NCBI GenBank assembly: GCA_964551435.1
Contig: CAZKBS010000005.1
Location: forward strand, 1 to 64,000
Reading direction: 5' to 3'
Source: UBA2020 sp964551435
GTDB lineage: Bacteria; Pseudomonadota; Alphaproteobacteria; Micavibrionales; UBA2020
Length of the DNA: 64,000 nt
In this document: in pieces, positions 46,954-55,782 of the stretch
Layout of the letters: every line of letters begins with the position of its first letter
Numbering within the stretch: position 1 is the first letter of the stretch
Position numbers and translations under genes: made by a program
Notes under the pieces: model-generated
Databases searched by the model: none
The model's input: the letters and a program-made list of their open reading frames with translations, nothing else
What the model was told of the DNA's origin: nothing

Positions 46954-47886
46954 ATGGCCCGTAATAAAAAAGGCGTCCCCGTTCACGGGTGGCTGAACCT
47001 CGATAAACCTCTTGGCTTGACCTCGACGCAGGCGATTGGACGCGTGCGCCGCCTGACCAATGCGCAAAAACTCGGCCATGCCGGCACGCTCGACCCGCTG
47101 GCGACCGGTATCCTGCCGATTGCGCTGGGCGAAGCGACCAAGACCATCCCCTATGCGCAGGATGCCGACAAGGTATACCGCTTCACCGTCCAGTGGGGCG
47201 CCGCCACCAATACCGACGACAAGGAAGGCGAGGTTATCGCGACGTCCGACAAACGCCCCGCACGGGCGGATATCGAGGCGCTGCTGCCCCGCTTTACCGG
47301 CGACATCCTGCAAACCCCGCCGCAGTTTTCGGCCATCAAGCTGGACGGGGAGCGTGCCTATGACCTCGCCCGCGTCGGACAGGCCGTGGATATCAAACCC
47401 CGCCCGGTCACGGTCTATAGCCTGCATATCGTCGAAAGCACTGAAAACGAAGCCGTTTTCGAGATGGAATGCAGCAAGGGCACCTATGTCCGCGCCGTGG
47501 CGCGGGATATGGGCCAGATTTTGGGCTGCTATGGGCATGTCACGGCCCTGCGCCGCCTTGCTGTGGGCGGTTTTACTGAAGAAAACGCGATTTCGCTGGA
47601 CGTATTCGAGAAAATGGTGCAATCTGCGCCCGCTGATCAGGTTCTGCTGCCTGTGGAGACCGTGCTGGACGACATCCCGGCTCTGGCCATGACAGATGCG
47701 GAGATCAGCCGGATAAGACAGGGCCAAACGCTCAAGTTCATGTCCCGTCCCGACTACAACCGCCTTGTGGCGGCTGGCGTTGACGACGCGACGGATCTGG
47801 TGCTGGCCGTGGCGGGCAACAACCCCCTCGCTATCCTTGAAAAACAGGGTATCGAACTTCATCCGATTAAAGTGTTCAACCTCTGA
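46954..47886 (+). CDS. truB: tRNA pseudouridine-55 synthase
   Basis: A 310-residue enzyme that makes pseudouridine 55 in the tRNA T loop. The catalytic aspartate is Asp47 in GHAGTLDPLATG. The segments GWLNLDKPLGLTS, TPPQFSAIKLDGERAYDLAR and CSKGTYVRAVARDMG are typical of TruB. A C-terminal PUA-like part closes the protein. It lies between rbfA and rpsO as in most proteobacteria. Confidence 0.97.
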   Translation: MARNKKGVPVHGWLNLDKPLGLTSTQAIGRVRRLTNAQKLGHAGTLDPLATGILPIALGEATKTIPYAQDADKVYRFTVQWGAATNTDDKEGEVIATSDKRPARADIEALLPRFTGDILQTPPQFSAIKLDGERAYDLARVGQAVDIKPRPVTVYSLHIVESTENEAVFEMECSKGTYVRAVARDMGQILGCYGHVTALRRLAVGGFTEENAISLDVFEKMVQSAPADQVLLPVETVLDDIPALAMTDAEISRIRQGQTLKFMSRPDYNRLVAAGVDDATDLVLAVAGNNPLAILEKQGIELHPIKVFNL

Positions 47887-47900
47887 TTATGGAGTACCCG

Positions 47901-48170
47901 ATGTCGATTGCAAAAAACCAAAAAGCTGAAATCATCAAAAAATACGCGACCAACGCAAAAGATACGGGCTCGCCCGAAGTTCAGGTCGCCCTGCTCACCA
48001 CGCGCATCAACGCGCTGACCGAGCACATGAAACAACACAAACACGACATGGGCAGCCGCCGCGGTCTGCTGCTGCTGGTTTCCCAGCGCCGCCGCCAGCT
48101 GAACTACCTGAAGAACGTTGACGTGAAGCGCTACGAAGCGCTGATCGAAAGCCTCGGCCTGCGCCGCTGA
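47901..48170 (+). CDS. rpsO: 30S ribosomal protein S15
   Basis: An 89-residue S15 of normal length, binding 16S rRNA in the central domain. Family segments are DTGSPEVQVALLT, HMKQHKHDMGSRRGLLLLVSQRR and YLKNVDVKRYEALIESLGLRR. TGGAGTACCCG precedes the ATG at 47901; a start 12 bases earlier lacks such a site. A strong terminator follows, closing the operon. pnp, its usual neighbour, is 4.7 kb away. Confidence 0.98.
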   Translation: MSIAKNQKAEIIKKYATNAKDTGSPEVQVALLTTRINALTEHMKQHKHDMGSRRGLLLLVSQRRRQLNYLKNVDVKRYEALIESLGLRR

Positions 48171-48191
48171 TTTTTCAGGTCAGAAGATTGG

Positions 48192-48226
48192 AAAAACCCG
48201 CTGTTATCGCAGCGGGTTTTTCTTTT
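48192..48226 (+). terminator. Terminator after rpsO
   Basis: A 12-bp stem AAAAACCCGCTG/CAGCGGGTTTTT with the loop TTATCG is followed by CTTTT, 21 bases past the rpsO stop codon. It ends the rimP-rpsO operon. Confidence 0.93.
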
Positions 48227-48274
48227 ATTGAGATATTTACCGCTTCAGGCACAATAACGGCCAAGGAGAAGCCC

Positions 48275-48967
48275 ATGCCCAAACCCGATGCCGTTATTTT
48301 TGACTGGGACGACACCATCGTCGGTACGTGGCACGTGGTGCGCAGCGCCATCAACGCCACCCTCGCCCATTTCGGCCACGCCCCGTGGAGCGAAGACGAG
48401 GCCCGCAAACGCATCGGCCCGCCCGCCCGCGTCCTGTTCAGCGGATTGTTCGGCGAGGATAAATGGCAGGAAGCCGATAAAATTTACATCGCCGCCTATC
48501 AGGCGAATATATCGGAACATATCCGCGTGCATGACGGCGCGCGCGATACGCTGGCGGCACTCGCCGCGGCAGGCGTGCCGATGGCCGTGGTCAGCACCAA
48601 ACGCGGCCCGCTGCTGCGCGCGGAAGCCGCACAGCTGGGGCTGGATGGATTTTTCACCCGCATGGTCGGCGCAGGCGATGCACCGGCGGATAAACCGAAC
48701 GCTGCCGCAGTTCAGTTTGCGCTTGAACCATTAAATATAACCCCCTCTAAATCAGTGTTATTCATCGGCGACAGCGTCACCGATATGGTGAGTGCGGAGA
48801 ATGCGGACTGCGTCGGCATCCTCATCGAAACCAAACCGCCGGCCGAAGACGCCCTTGCACTGCATCCGCCGAAGCATCGCGTCAAAAACCACGCAGGACT
48901 TGCTGATTTACTGAAAAATTTTACACAAACGAAGCCTGCACATACCCGCACACCGCCCGCGCCCTGA
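48275..48967 (+). CDS. HAD-family hydrolase, phosphoglycolate phosphatase-like
   Basis: A 230-residue HAD phosphatase. Motif I is FDWDDT (nucleophile Asp in the DxDxT form), motif II is VVSTKRG, and motif III/IV is KPNAAAVQ with FIGDSVTDMVSAENA. A helical cap lies between motifs I and II (about 20-85). It resembles Gph/PGP-type phosphatases, but substrate is not fixed by sequence. CAAGGAGAAG gives a clear start at 48275. It stands alone between the rpsO terminator and the convergent cluster. Confidence 0.88.
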   Translation: MPKPDAVIFDWDDTIVGTWHVVRSAINATLAHFGHAPWSEDEARKRIGPPARVLFSGLFGEDKWQEADKIYIAAYQANISEHIRVHDGARDTLAALAAAGVPMAVVSTKRGPLLRAEAAQLGLDGFFTRMVGAGDAPADKPNAAAVQFALEPLNITPSKSVLFIGDSVTDMVSAENADCVGILIETKPPAEDALALHPPKHRVKNHAGLADLLKNFTQTKPAHTRTPPAP

Positions 48968-49014
48968 CGGTACGCGAATATACTTGATGCACTTCCGGCC
49001 ACAGAAGCCTGAAA

Positions 49015-49428
49015 TTACTGCATAATGCGTATATTGTTTTTCTCGACCGACTGCGGACGCAGCGCCAGCACGACATGGATGCTTTCGGGATAGGTGCAGC
49101 TTTCGCAATCCTGACGGTCAGCGAAAATCTGCGCCGCTTCGCGCGGCGCCACGGTCGGCTTGACGGATGTATGCCCCGCCATATGCGGCCCCTTGAAACA
49201 GGATACCGCCATATCATCCGGCGCGCGGCGCACCGTGACGCGGCTGTTCGCTGCCGCCGTATAAGTCGTGCCGCCCGATTGCAGGAAACAATGCGCCCCA
49301 GTCACACCCGGTGTCATAACACTGATCTGCTGATAGTGGCGCGCGCTATCGTCTGCCGTCTTGGGCGAAGACGTGCAGCCCTGTAAAAGAGACACCGCCA
49401 CCAATGCCATGAAAAAACGTCCTATCAT
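49015..49428 (-). CDS. Small lipoprotein of unknown function
   Basis: A 137-residue protein. The signal MIGRFFMALVAVSLLQGC ends in an LQGC lipobox (Cys18). The mature part has four further cysteines (in HCFLQSG, SCFKGP and DCESCTYP), which could form disulfides. The pattern CFLQ...ARVTV-type strand suggests a compact beta domain, but no family is recognised. The start overlaps the stop of the upstream gene as ATGA, so the pair is cotranslated. Confidence 0.75.
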   Translation of the reverse strand: MIGRFFMALVAVSLLQGCTSSPKTADDSARHYQQISVMTPGVTGAHCFLQSGGTTYTAAANSRVTVRRAPDDMAVSCFKGPHMAGHTSVKPTVAPREAAQIFADRQDCESCTYPESIHVVLALRPQSVEKNNIRIMQ

Positions 49429-50351
49429 ACCGCCTTGTCCTGTTTGCGGGCCTGGATGCGGTTGAAAACCAGCACCCCCGCCACCATGGTTGCCGAAACC
49501 AACAGGCAAATCAGGATAATGTTCCGGATGACCTTATTGTCATCGCCATCCGCGTTCAGTGACAGCAGCAAATCAGCATAGACCTGCGCCGTTTGCTTCA
49601 CAAGGTCGAGGTCGGACAAAAGTTCGTAATTGCTGTGATAGCTGTAAATCAATATCAGCCGTCCGCGCACGTTCACGGCCATCATGGCGACAGCGGCGGG
49701 ATAATCTTTCTTCCCCTGTACCGTCTCAATCGCCAGACGCGAGAGGTTGAGGAAACCGATATAGTCCTCCCCCTCGGCAAAGACGCCCTGATTGCTGCTC
49801 TGGCCGACATCCATTTTCATATCGGTATTGTAGGTCGAGCCGATATATTTCGTCGCCTCGCGCATCACGTCGCCGACTTCGCCCAGCTCCTGCGGCTGGA
49901 TGTTTTTCATCTCTTCGCGGAACGACGCTTTCACTTTTTCAAAATCGGCGCCGCCATCCAGAAACATCGCCTGTTTCATAGTCTGCACGATAACATAGCG
50001 GCGGAAGCCCTCGCCGGAGCCTTCAGCCATGCGGGCCATATCGGCGTCGGAAATATAAAAGGCGAGCATGCGGTTGTCCGGCAATACGAATTTCGACATC
50101 AGCTGGTCGAATTCGGCGCTGCGGCCCAGCACTTCGTCGTATCCCGGCAATGCGGGCAGCACGATATTGCGTCCCGCGACAAATTCATGACGTACGGGCT
50201 CTGCCTTCGCCGCCTGCGCGGGAAGGTTTAACAACAACACCGCCGCAAAAAGCAGCAGCGCGCAAAGGCCTGTGCGCAAAGCGCCTGTGTCAGCCGCCGT
50301 TTTTCGGCGGGCGCACGGCAGAGGGCGCCGGATTGTTCTGGTTGGCTGCAT
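49425..50351 (-). CDS. Exported membrane-anchored protein of unknown function
   Basis: Up to 308 residues. There is a long N-terminus with a signal peptide (hydrophobic CALLLFAAVLLLNLPAQA, about 30-47) and a C-terminal transmembrane helix (about 278-297, IILICLLVSATMVAGVLVF) with a short basic tail. So the middle 230 residues are periplasmic. It has no recognised family; the middle is mixed alpha/beta with many acidic residues. The ATG at 50351 overlaps the mutase gene by 62 bases; a TTG near 50279 would avoid this. It is coupled to the lipoprotein gene. Confidence 0.75.
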   Translation of the reverse strand: MQPTRTIRRPLPCARRKTAADTGALRTGLCALLLFAAVLLLNLPAQAAKAEPVRHEFVAGRNIVLPALPGYDEVLGRSAEFDQLMSKFVLPDNRMLAFYISDADMARMAEGSGEGFRRYVIVQTMKQAMFLDGGADFEKVKASFREEMKNIQPQELGEVGDVMREATKYIGSTYNTDMKMDVGQSSNQGVFAEGEDYIGFLNLSRLAIETVQGKKDYPAAVAMMAVNVRGRLILIYSYHSNYELLSDLDLVKQTAQVYADLLLSLNADGDDNKVIRNIILICLLVSATMVAGVLVFNRIQARKQDKAV

Positions 50352-50997
50352 CGTTTTCCTTCGGGTTATCTAGCTGGAAAAACCGCGTCAGTTTTCCGTC
50401 TTCGTATTCATAGACGGTCGGCGTTGCATTGGGAATGCGTTTCTTGTTCGGATTGGTGCCGCCGTCGGCCGGAATATGCGCGGTACCAAGTACAAAGTCA
50501 AATGCGCGCACAATACCCGCATGGCAGACGACCAGCACGTTTTCGCCACGCTCCAGCTTCGGCAAAACCTCGTTTTCGAAAAAGCGTCCGACACGCTCGA
50601 CTACTTGCTTCTGGCTTTCCCCGCCCGGTACGGGCTTGTCATAGGCGCGTTTGAAAGCGAGGATTTCAGGATCATGGCGATAGCTGCGGCCCGTGAAATC
50701 GCCGGTGTGGGATTCGATAATATCCGCATCCTGCACGATATGCCATGCACCGTCGGGCTTTTTCAGGTGTTCGTTGGTTGTGGTTTGCGACAGCGCCAGC
50801 GCGGCGGTATTGAACGCGCGCGACAGGGTGGAGCTATAGGCGTGGTCGAAGCGCAGCCCTTCGATCAGGCGGCCGGCCTCGCGCGCCTGCTCTTCGCCCA
50901 GCGCCGTCAGCGGTACGTCGGTTTGCCCCGTCATCAGGTGGTTTTTGTTATAGTCCGTCTGGCCGTGACGGAAGATGACGAGGGTGCCTTTTTTCAT
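50290..50997 (-). CDS. Histidine phosphatase, phosphoglycerate mutase-like
   Basis: A 235-residue member of the histidine phosphatase superfamily. The catalytic phospho-histidine motif is RHGQTDYN (His11), and the other conserved pieces are the Arg in SRAFNTA, the Glu in ESHTGDFTG, and the second His in VVCHAGIVRA. It resembles cofactor-dependent phosphoglycerate mutase (GpmA), though it lacks the exact ERHYG segment, so it may be a general phosphatase. Its proline-rich tail ends at the overlap with the next gene. It sits 46 bases downstream of gpmI. Confidence 0.85.
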   Translation of the reverse strand: MKKGTLVIFRHGQTDYNKNHLMTGQTDVPLTALGEEQAREAGRLIEGLRFDHAYSSTLSRAFNTAALALSQTTTNEHLKKPDGAWHIVQDADIIESHTGDFTGRSYRHDPEILAFKRAYDKPVPGGESQKQVVERVGRFFENEVLPKLERGENVLVVCHAGIVRAFDFVLGTAHIPADGGTNPNKKRIPNATPTVYEYEDGKLTRFFQLDNPKENDAANQNNPAPSAVRPPKNGG

Positions 50998-51043
50998 TCT
51001 GTTTTCTTTCTTTTTCTATGACGTTTTCAAATTTCAAAATTAC

Positions 51044-52579
51044 TTACGCTGCATTGGCATCCTTGACGTCGAGCAAGCTGCGCCCGCCCATCGCTGCCGG
51101 CTGCTGGATGCCGAGGATATTCAGCATCGTCGGCGCGACATCGGCCAGCACGCCGCCGCTGCGCAGCGCCAGATTGCCGCGGTAGCCGAACAAAATGCAC
51201 GGCACGGGGTTGGTCGTATGCGCCGTATGCGGCTGGCCGGTTTTTTCGTCGAACATTTGCTCCGCATTGCCATGGTCGGCGATGACAATCAGCACACCGC
51301 CGAGTTTTTCAACCCCCTCGGCGACGCGGCCAAGGCAGGTATCGACCGCCTCCACCGCCTTGATGGCGGCGGGCAGACTGCCTGTATGGCCGACCATATC
51401 CGGATTTGCGAAATTCAAAATCACCACATCCTGCTGCGGCAGTTTTTCCAGCAATTTTTCGGTCAGTTCGTAGGCCGACATTTCGGGCTGCAAATCATAC
51501 GTGGCGACCTTGGGCGATGCGACCAGCAGGCGGTCTTCGCCGTCAAAAGGCTGTTCGCGCCCGCCGTTAAAAAAGAAAGTCACGTGTGGGTATTTCTCGG
51601 TTTCCGCCGCGCGCAGCTGCGTGAGTCCCGCCCGCGCCACAACCTCGCCAAAAATATCGTCCATGGATTGCGGCGCAAACAGCACCTTCACGTAGGGCGC
51701 AAAGTAATCGGCATAGACGGTCATGGTCGCCGTGTTTTTAACGGGCACATATGCACCGCGGTCGAACTTGTCGAAATCGGTAAACAGCAGTGCTTGCAAA
51801 ATCTCGCGGATGCGGTCGGAACGGAAATTGGCGCTCAGGATGCCGTCTTCCGCTTTCATACCCGCATAGCCGCCGATCACGGCGGGCTTGATAAATTCGT
51901 CGGTATCGCCGGCTGCATATCCGGCTTGAATGACGGAAAGCGCATCGGTGGCGGCAAGGCCCTTTCCGTGCGCGATGGCATCGAAGGCTTGCGATACCCT
52001 CTCCCACCGATTATCGCGGTCCATGGCATAAAAACGGCCCGATACAGTGGCGATGGTGGCCGATGCCGGTATGTCGCGGATGAATTTTTCAACATAACCC
52101 GCCGCGCTGTTGGGCGGCGTGTCGCGGCCATCGGTGAAAATATGCACGAAGGTTTTGATGCCGTTATCGGCCAGAATTTTTGCCAGCGCGGCGATGTGAT
52201 CCTGATGCGCATGCACACCGCCGTCGGAGACCAGCCCCATCAGATGCGCGGCACCGCCGGATTTTTTGAGCGTCGCCATGAAATCGACCAGCGCGGGATT
52301 TTGCGCAAGGCTGCCGTCCTGCGCCGCCAGCGTGATGCGCGGCAAGTCCTGCATGACAATGCGGCCCGCGCCGATATTGGTATGCCCGACTTCGGAATTG
52401 CCGAATTGCCCCTCCGGCAGGCCAACGGCCAGACCGTCGGTACGCAGCGTGGTATGCGGGCAGGTTTGCCACAGACGGTCATAGTTGGGCGTGCGACCCT
52501 GCACAATGGCGTTATATTCCGCCTTGTCGCTGAGGCCCCAGCCGTCGAGAATACACAGAACCAGCGGTTTTTTTGGCAT
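51044..52579 (-). CDS. gpmI: 2,3-bisphosphoglycerate-independent phosphoglycerate mutase
   Basis: A 511-residue manganese-dependent glycolytic enzyme interconverting 3- and 2-phosphoglycerate. The metal ligand Asp12 (ILDGWG) and nucleophile Ser62 (FGNSEVGHTNIGAG) are present. Further metal-binding pieces are FANPDMVGHTG and VIADHGNAEQM. A strong AGAGGGGG ribosome site precedes the ATG. It is the first gene of a minus-strand cluster with a second mutase-like gene. Confidence 0.97.
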   Translation of the reverse strand: MPKKPLVLCILDGWGLSDKAEYNAIVQGRTPNYDRLWQTCPHTTLRTDGLAVGLPEGQFGNSEVGHTNIGAGRIVMQDLPRITLAAQDGSLAQNPALVDFMATLKKSGGAAHLMGLVSDGGVHAHQDHIAALAKILADNGIKTFVHIFTDGRDTPPNSAAGYVEKFIRDIPASATIATVSGRFYAMDRDNRWERVSQAFDAIAHGKGLAATDALSVIQAGYAAGDTDEFIKPAVIGGYAGMKAEDGILSANFRSDRIREILQALLFTDFDKFDRGAYVPVKNTATMTVYADYFAPYVKVLFAPQSMDDIFGEVVARAGLTQLRAAETEKYPHVTFFFNGGREQPFDGEDRLLVASPKVATYDLQPEMSAYELTEKLLEKLPQQDVVILNFANPDMVGHTGSLPAAIKAVEAVDTCLGRVAEGVEKLGGVLIVIADHGNAEQMFDEKTGQPHTAHTTNPVPCILFGYRGNLALRSGGVLADVAPTMLNILGIQQPAAMGGRSLLDVKDANAA

Positions 52580-52701
52580 CGGTTACCCCCTCTTGCGGCC
52601 CTGATTTTAATTATTTTTGCAGGCTTTTGATAGCCTATGGCTTTGACATATCGTTTTCAACCTGAAAAGCATCTTAATTTGCCAGAATATTGGATAAATT
52701 C

Positions 52702-52804
52702 TTGACTTTGGCCTGCGCAGGTGGCATGTATCACTGTGAAAAATAAGGTGAAAAAGTAAGCGTTCCGCCGCCCCTTATTGTTTGTGATTTGACCGAGGCG
52801 GAAC
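52702..52804 (+). promoter_or_regulatory. pnp leader: weak promoter and stable hairpin before the start
   Basis: A -35-like TTGACT (52702-52707) lies 18-19 bp before a poor -10 region (ATGTAT). Downstream, GTTCCGCC (52762-52769) pairs exactly with GGCGGAAC (52797-52804) around a 27-base loop, ending 6-12 bases before the GGAAAAG ribosome site. In enterobacteria the pnp leader is an RNase III hairpin used for autoregulation; similarity in function is inference. Confidence 0.45.
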
Positions 52805-52827
52805 TTTGTAAAAAGGAAAAGTGACTA

Positions 52828-54945
52828 ATGTTTAATATTACGCGTAAAGAAATCGATTGGGCCGGCAAAAAGCTGGTTCTCGAAACCGGTAAAGTTGCCC
52901 GTCAGGCTGACGGCGCGGTCATGGCGACCTATGGCGAGACGACGGTTCTCGCAACCGCCGTTGCCGCAAAATCGGCAAAACCCGGTCAGGATTTCTTCCC
53001 CCTCACCGTTCACTATCAGGAAAAATTCTTCGCTGCCGGCAAAATCCCCGGCGGCTTTTTCAAACGCGAAGGCCGTCCGACGGAAAAAGAAGTTCTCGTC
53101 TCGCGCCTCATCGACCGCCCCATCCGCCCGCTGTTCCCCAAAGGTTTCCTGAACGAAACGCAGGTACTGGCGACGGTTCTTTCGATCGACCTGCAAAACG
53201 ACTCTGACATCGTTGCGCTGGTGGCATCGTCTGCCGCGCTGACGATTTCCGGCATTCCCTTCATGGGCCCCATCGGCGCCGCGCGCGTCGGTTACATCGA
53301 CGGCCAGCTGGTGCTGAACCCGACGACCGAAGAGATGAAGAACAGCAAACTCGACCTCGTCGTCGCCGGTACGCAAGAAGGCGTGCTGATGGTTGAATCC
53401 GAAGCGCAAGAGCTGCCGGAAGACCTGATGCTCGAAGCGGTCATGTTCGGCTGGAAAGGCTTTCAGCCGCTCATCAACGCCATCATCGATTTCGCTGAAC
53501 AATGCGCGAAAGAGCCGTGGGAACTGGCGAAACCCGCCTACGACCACGACGCGATCAAAAAGCAGATCATCGACCTCGTCGGCGCGGACTTCAAAGCCGC
53601 CTATGCAACGCAGCTGAAACAGGAACGCGTCGCGAAACTGGACGCCGCCCGCAAAAAAGCCGTTGAAACCCTCGTCACCGGCGAAGAAGGCAGCCCCGTT
53701 ACCGAACAGCTGGTGAAAAACATCTGCAAGGAAGCCGAAGCAGACATCGTCCGCGGCGGCATCCTGGATACCGGCCTGCGCATCGATGGCCGCGATACCA
53801 AGAAAATCCGCAGCATCGTCGCCGAAGTCGGCACCCTGCCCCGCGTACACGGCTCCGCGCTGTTTACGCGCGGTGAAACGCAGGCGCTGGTCGTGGCCAC
53901 GCTGGGCACCGGCGATGACGAGCAGATCATCGACAGCCTCGAAGGCGAATACAAAGAAACCTTCATGCTGCACTACAACTTCCCGCCGTATTCCGTCGGT
54001 GAAACGGGCCGCATAGGCAGCCCCGGCCGCCGCGAAGTCGGCCACGGCAAGCTGGCATGGCGCGCCGTACGCCCGATGCTGCCGGCGAAAGAGCAATTCC
54101 CCTACACCCTGCGTCTGGTATCGGAGATTACCGAGTCTAACGGTTCCTCCTCGATGGCGACGGTGTGCGGTTCCTCCCTCGCGCTGATGGATGCGGGCGT
54201 TCCGCTGAAAAAGCCGGTCGCGGGTATCGCGATGGGCCTTATCAAGGAAGGCAGCAAATTCGCCGTACTGTCCGACATTCTGGGTGACGAAGACCACCTG
54301 GGCGACATGGACTTCAAAGTAGCCGGTACCTCCGAAGGCGTGACCGCGCTGCAGATGGACATCAAGATTACTTCGATTACCGAAGAAATCATGAAAATCG
54401 CCCTCAACCAGGCGCATGACGGCCGCCAGCACATCCTTGGCGAAATGGCCAAGGCGCTGACCGGCGCACGCGAACAGCTGTCGTCCAACGCACCGCAAAT
54501 CGTGACGATTAAAATCCCGAAAGACAAAATCCGCGAAGTCATCGGCTCCGGCGGTTCTGTCATCCGCGAAATCGTTGCGCAAACCGGCGCGAAAATCGAC
54601 ATCGAAGACGACGGCACCGTCCAGGTTGCTGCCGTTAACGCAGATTCGATCAAAAAAGCCATCGACTGGATCAAAGGCATCACGGCAGAACCGGAAATCG
54701 GCGCGGTTTACGACGGTACCGTCGTGAAAATCGTCGAATTCGGCGCTTTCGTGAACATCATGCCGAAAACCGACGGCCTTGTGCATATCTCCGAACTCGC
54801 CCACCGCCGCGTCAAGACGGTCGACGAAGTTCTGAAAGAAGGCGACAAGGTAAAAGTCAAATGCATCGGTCTCGATGAACGCGGCAAAATCAAGCTGTCG
54901 ATCAAGGCCCTGCAAGAGGCTCCCGAGAAGAAAGAAGCTGTCTAA
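52828..54945 (+). CDS. pnp: Polyribonucleotide nucleotidyltransferase (PNPase)
   Basis: A 705-residue phosphorolytic 3'-5' exoribonuclease of the RNA degradosome. It has two RNase PH-like domains (about 10-210 and 315-550, with FFKREGRPTEKE, GRRWEVGH-type GRREVGHGKLA and NGSSSMATVCG), a KH domain (about 560-610, DKIREVIGSGGSVI) and an S1 domain (about 625-690). Length is normal. GGAAAAG precedes the ATG. It has its own leader here, as it is not adjacent to rpsO. Confidence 0.98.
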   Translation: MFNITRKEIDWAGKKLVLETGKVARQADGAVMATYGETTVLATAVAAKSAKPGQDFFPLTVHYQEKFFAAGKIPGGFFKREGRPTEKEVLVSRLIDRPIRPLFPKGFLNETQVLATVLSIDLQNDSDIVALVASSAALTISGIPFMGPIGAARVGYIDGQLVLNPTTEEMKNSKLDLVVAGTQEGVLMVESEAQELPEDLMLEAVMFGWKGFQPLINAIIDFAEQCAKEPWELAKPAYDHDAIKKQIIDLVGADFKAAYATQLKQERVAKLDAARKKAVETLVTGEEGSPVTEQLVKNICKEAEADIVRGGILDTGLRIDGRDTKKIRSIVAEVGTLPRVHGSALFTRGETQALVVATLGTGDDEQIIDSLEGEYKETFMLHYNFPPYSVGETGRIGSPGRREVGHGKLAWRAVRPMLPAKEQFPYTLRLVSEITESNGSSSMATVCGSSLALMDAGVPLKKPVAGIAMGLIKEGSKFAVLSDILGDEDHLGDMDFKVAGTSEGVTALQMDIKITSITEEIMKIALNQAHDGRQHILGEMAKALTGAREQLSSNAPQIVTIKIPKDKIREVIGSGGSVIREIVAQTGAKIDIEDDGTVQVAAVNADSIKKAIDWIKGITAEPEIGAVYDGTVVKIVEFGAFVNIMPKTDGLVHISELAHRRVKTVDEVLKEGDKVKVKCIGLDERGKIKLSIKALQEAPEKKEAV

Positions 54946-54966
54946 TCTTGATTGATTGACAAGGGC

Positions 54967-55002
54967 AAAAGCGCGGGTGAATATCCACCCGCGCTTTTTG
55001 TT
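54967..55002 (+). terminator. Terminator after pnp
   Basis: A 13-bp stem AAAAGCGCGGGTG/CACCCGCGCTTTT with a 6-base loop is followed by TGTTT, 21 bases past the pnp stop. Confidence 0.92.
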
Positions 55003-55032
55003 TCAGCCTAACGCCACACAAGGATACAACGC

Positions 55033-55782
55033 ATGTCATCCCTGCTCATCCCCAAGGTTATCGGTCACCGCGGCGCGGCGGCTTACGCGCCTGAAAACAC
55101 GCTGTCATCCATCCATGCCGCCGCAGACCTCGGCATCGAATGGGTAGAGCTGGACGTGAAGCTGACGCGTGACGGCACGGCTGTGGTTTTCCACGATGAA
55201 AGCCTGCTGCGCTGCGCGGGCGTCGATGCGCTGATCCGCGATATAGACTGGAAGGACCTTCAAGAGCTGGATGCCGGTTCATGGTATGGCGACAGTTTTG
55301 TTGGCGAAAAAATCCCGTCGCTCGAAGATGCGCTGAATGTCATTCTTGACCGCGGACTTGGCCTCAATCTTGAAATCAAACCCTGCGCAGGACGCGAGAA
55401 AGAAACAGCTGAAATCGCGCTCGATATCGCATCGCGCATCTGGGGCGAAGACGGCCCACAGCCGCTGATTTCCAGTTTCCAGCACGTCAGCCTTGAAACG
55501 GCCATGGATATGATACCCGAATGGCCGCGCGCGCTGCTGCTCGACGAACATGATGAAAACTGGCGCCAGATTGCAGAATATCTGGATATCGCCACGCTCA
55601 ATATCAATGGCAACACCGCAACGCGCGAAGAGGTCGAGGATTATATCGAGCTGCAAAAGCCCATCCTCGCCTATACCATCAATGACCCGGAACTGGCGCG
55701 CGAACTTATGCGCTGGGGGGTCGATGGCGTGTTTGCGGATAACCCGGACGTGATACGCGAGGCGATTGAGACCCAGCATTAA
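55033..55782 (+). CDS. Glycerophosphodiester phosphodiesterase
   Basis: A 249-residue TIM-barrel enzyme that splits glycerophosphodiesters into glycerol-3-phosphate and an alcohol. The active-site residues are visible: His12 (GHRGAAAYAPENT), Glu39 and Asp41 (WVELDVKLTRDG) and His54 (VFHDESLLRC). There is no signal peptide, so it is the cytosolic (UgpQ-like) type. AAGGAT supports the start. Its final 77 bases overlap the convergent hypothetical gene. Confidence 0.94.
   Translation: MSSLLIPKVIGHRGAAAYAPENTLSSIHAAADLGIEWVELDVKLTRDGTAVVFHDESLLRCAGVDALIRDIDWKDLQELDAGSWYGDSFVGEKIPSLEDALNVILDRGLGLNLEIKPCAGREKETAEIALDIASRIWGEDGPQPLISSFQHVSLETAMDMIPEWPRALLLDEHDENWRQIAEYLDIATLNINGNTATREEVEDYIELQKPILAYTINDPELARELMRWGVDGVFADNPDVIREAIETQH

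Noticed and set aside
48968..49014. Terminator between the HAD gene and the convergent lipoprotein gene
   Set aside because: No stable stem with a T-run was visible in this short gap.
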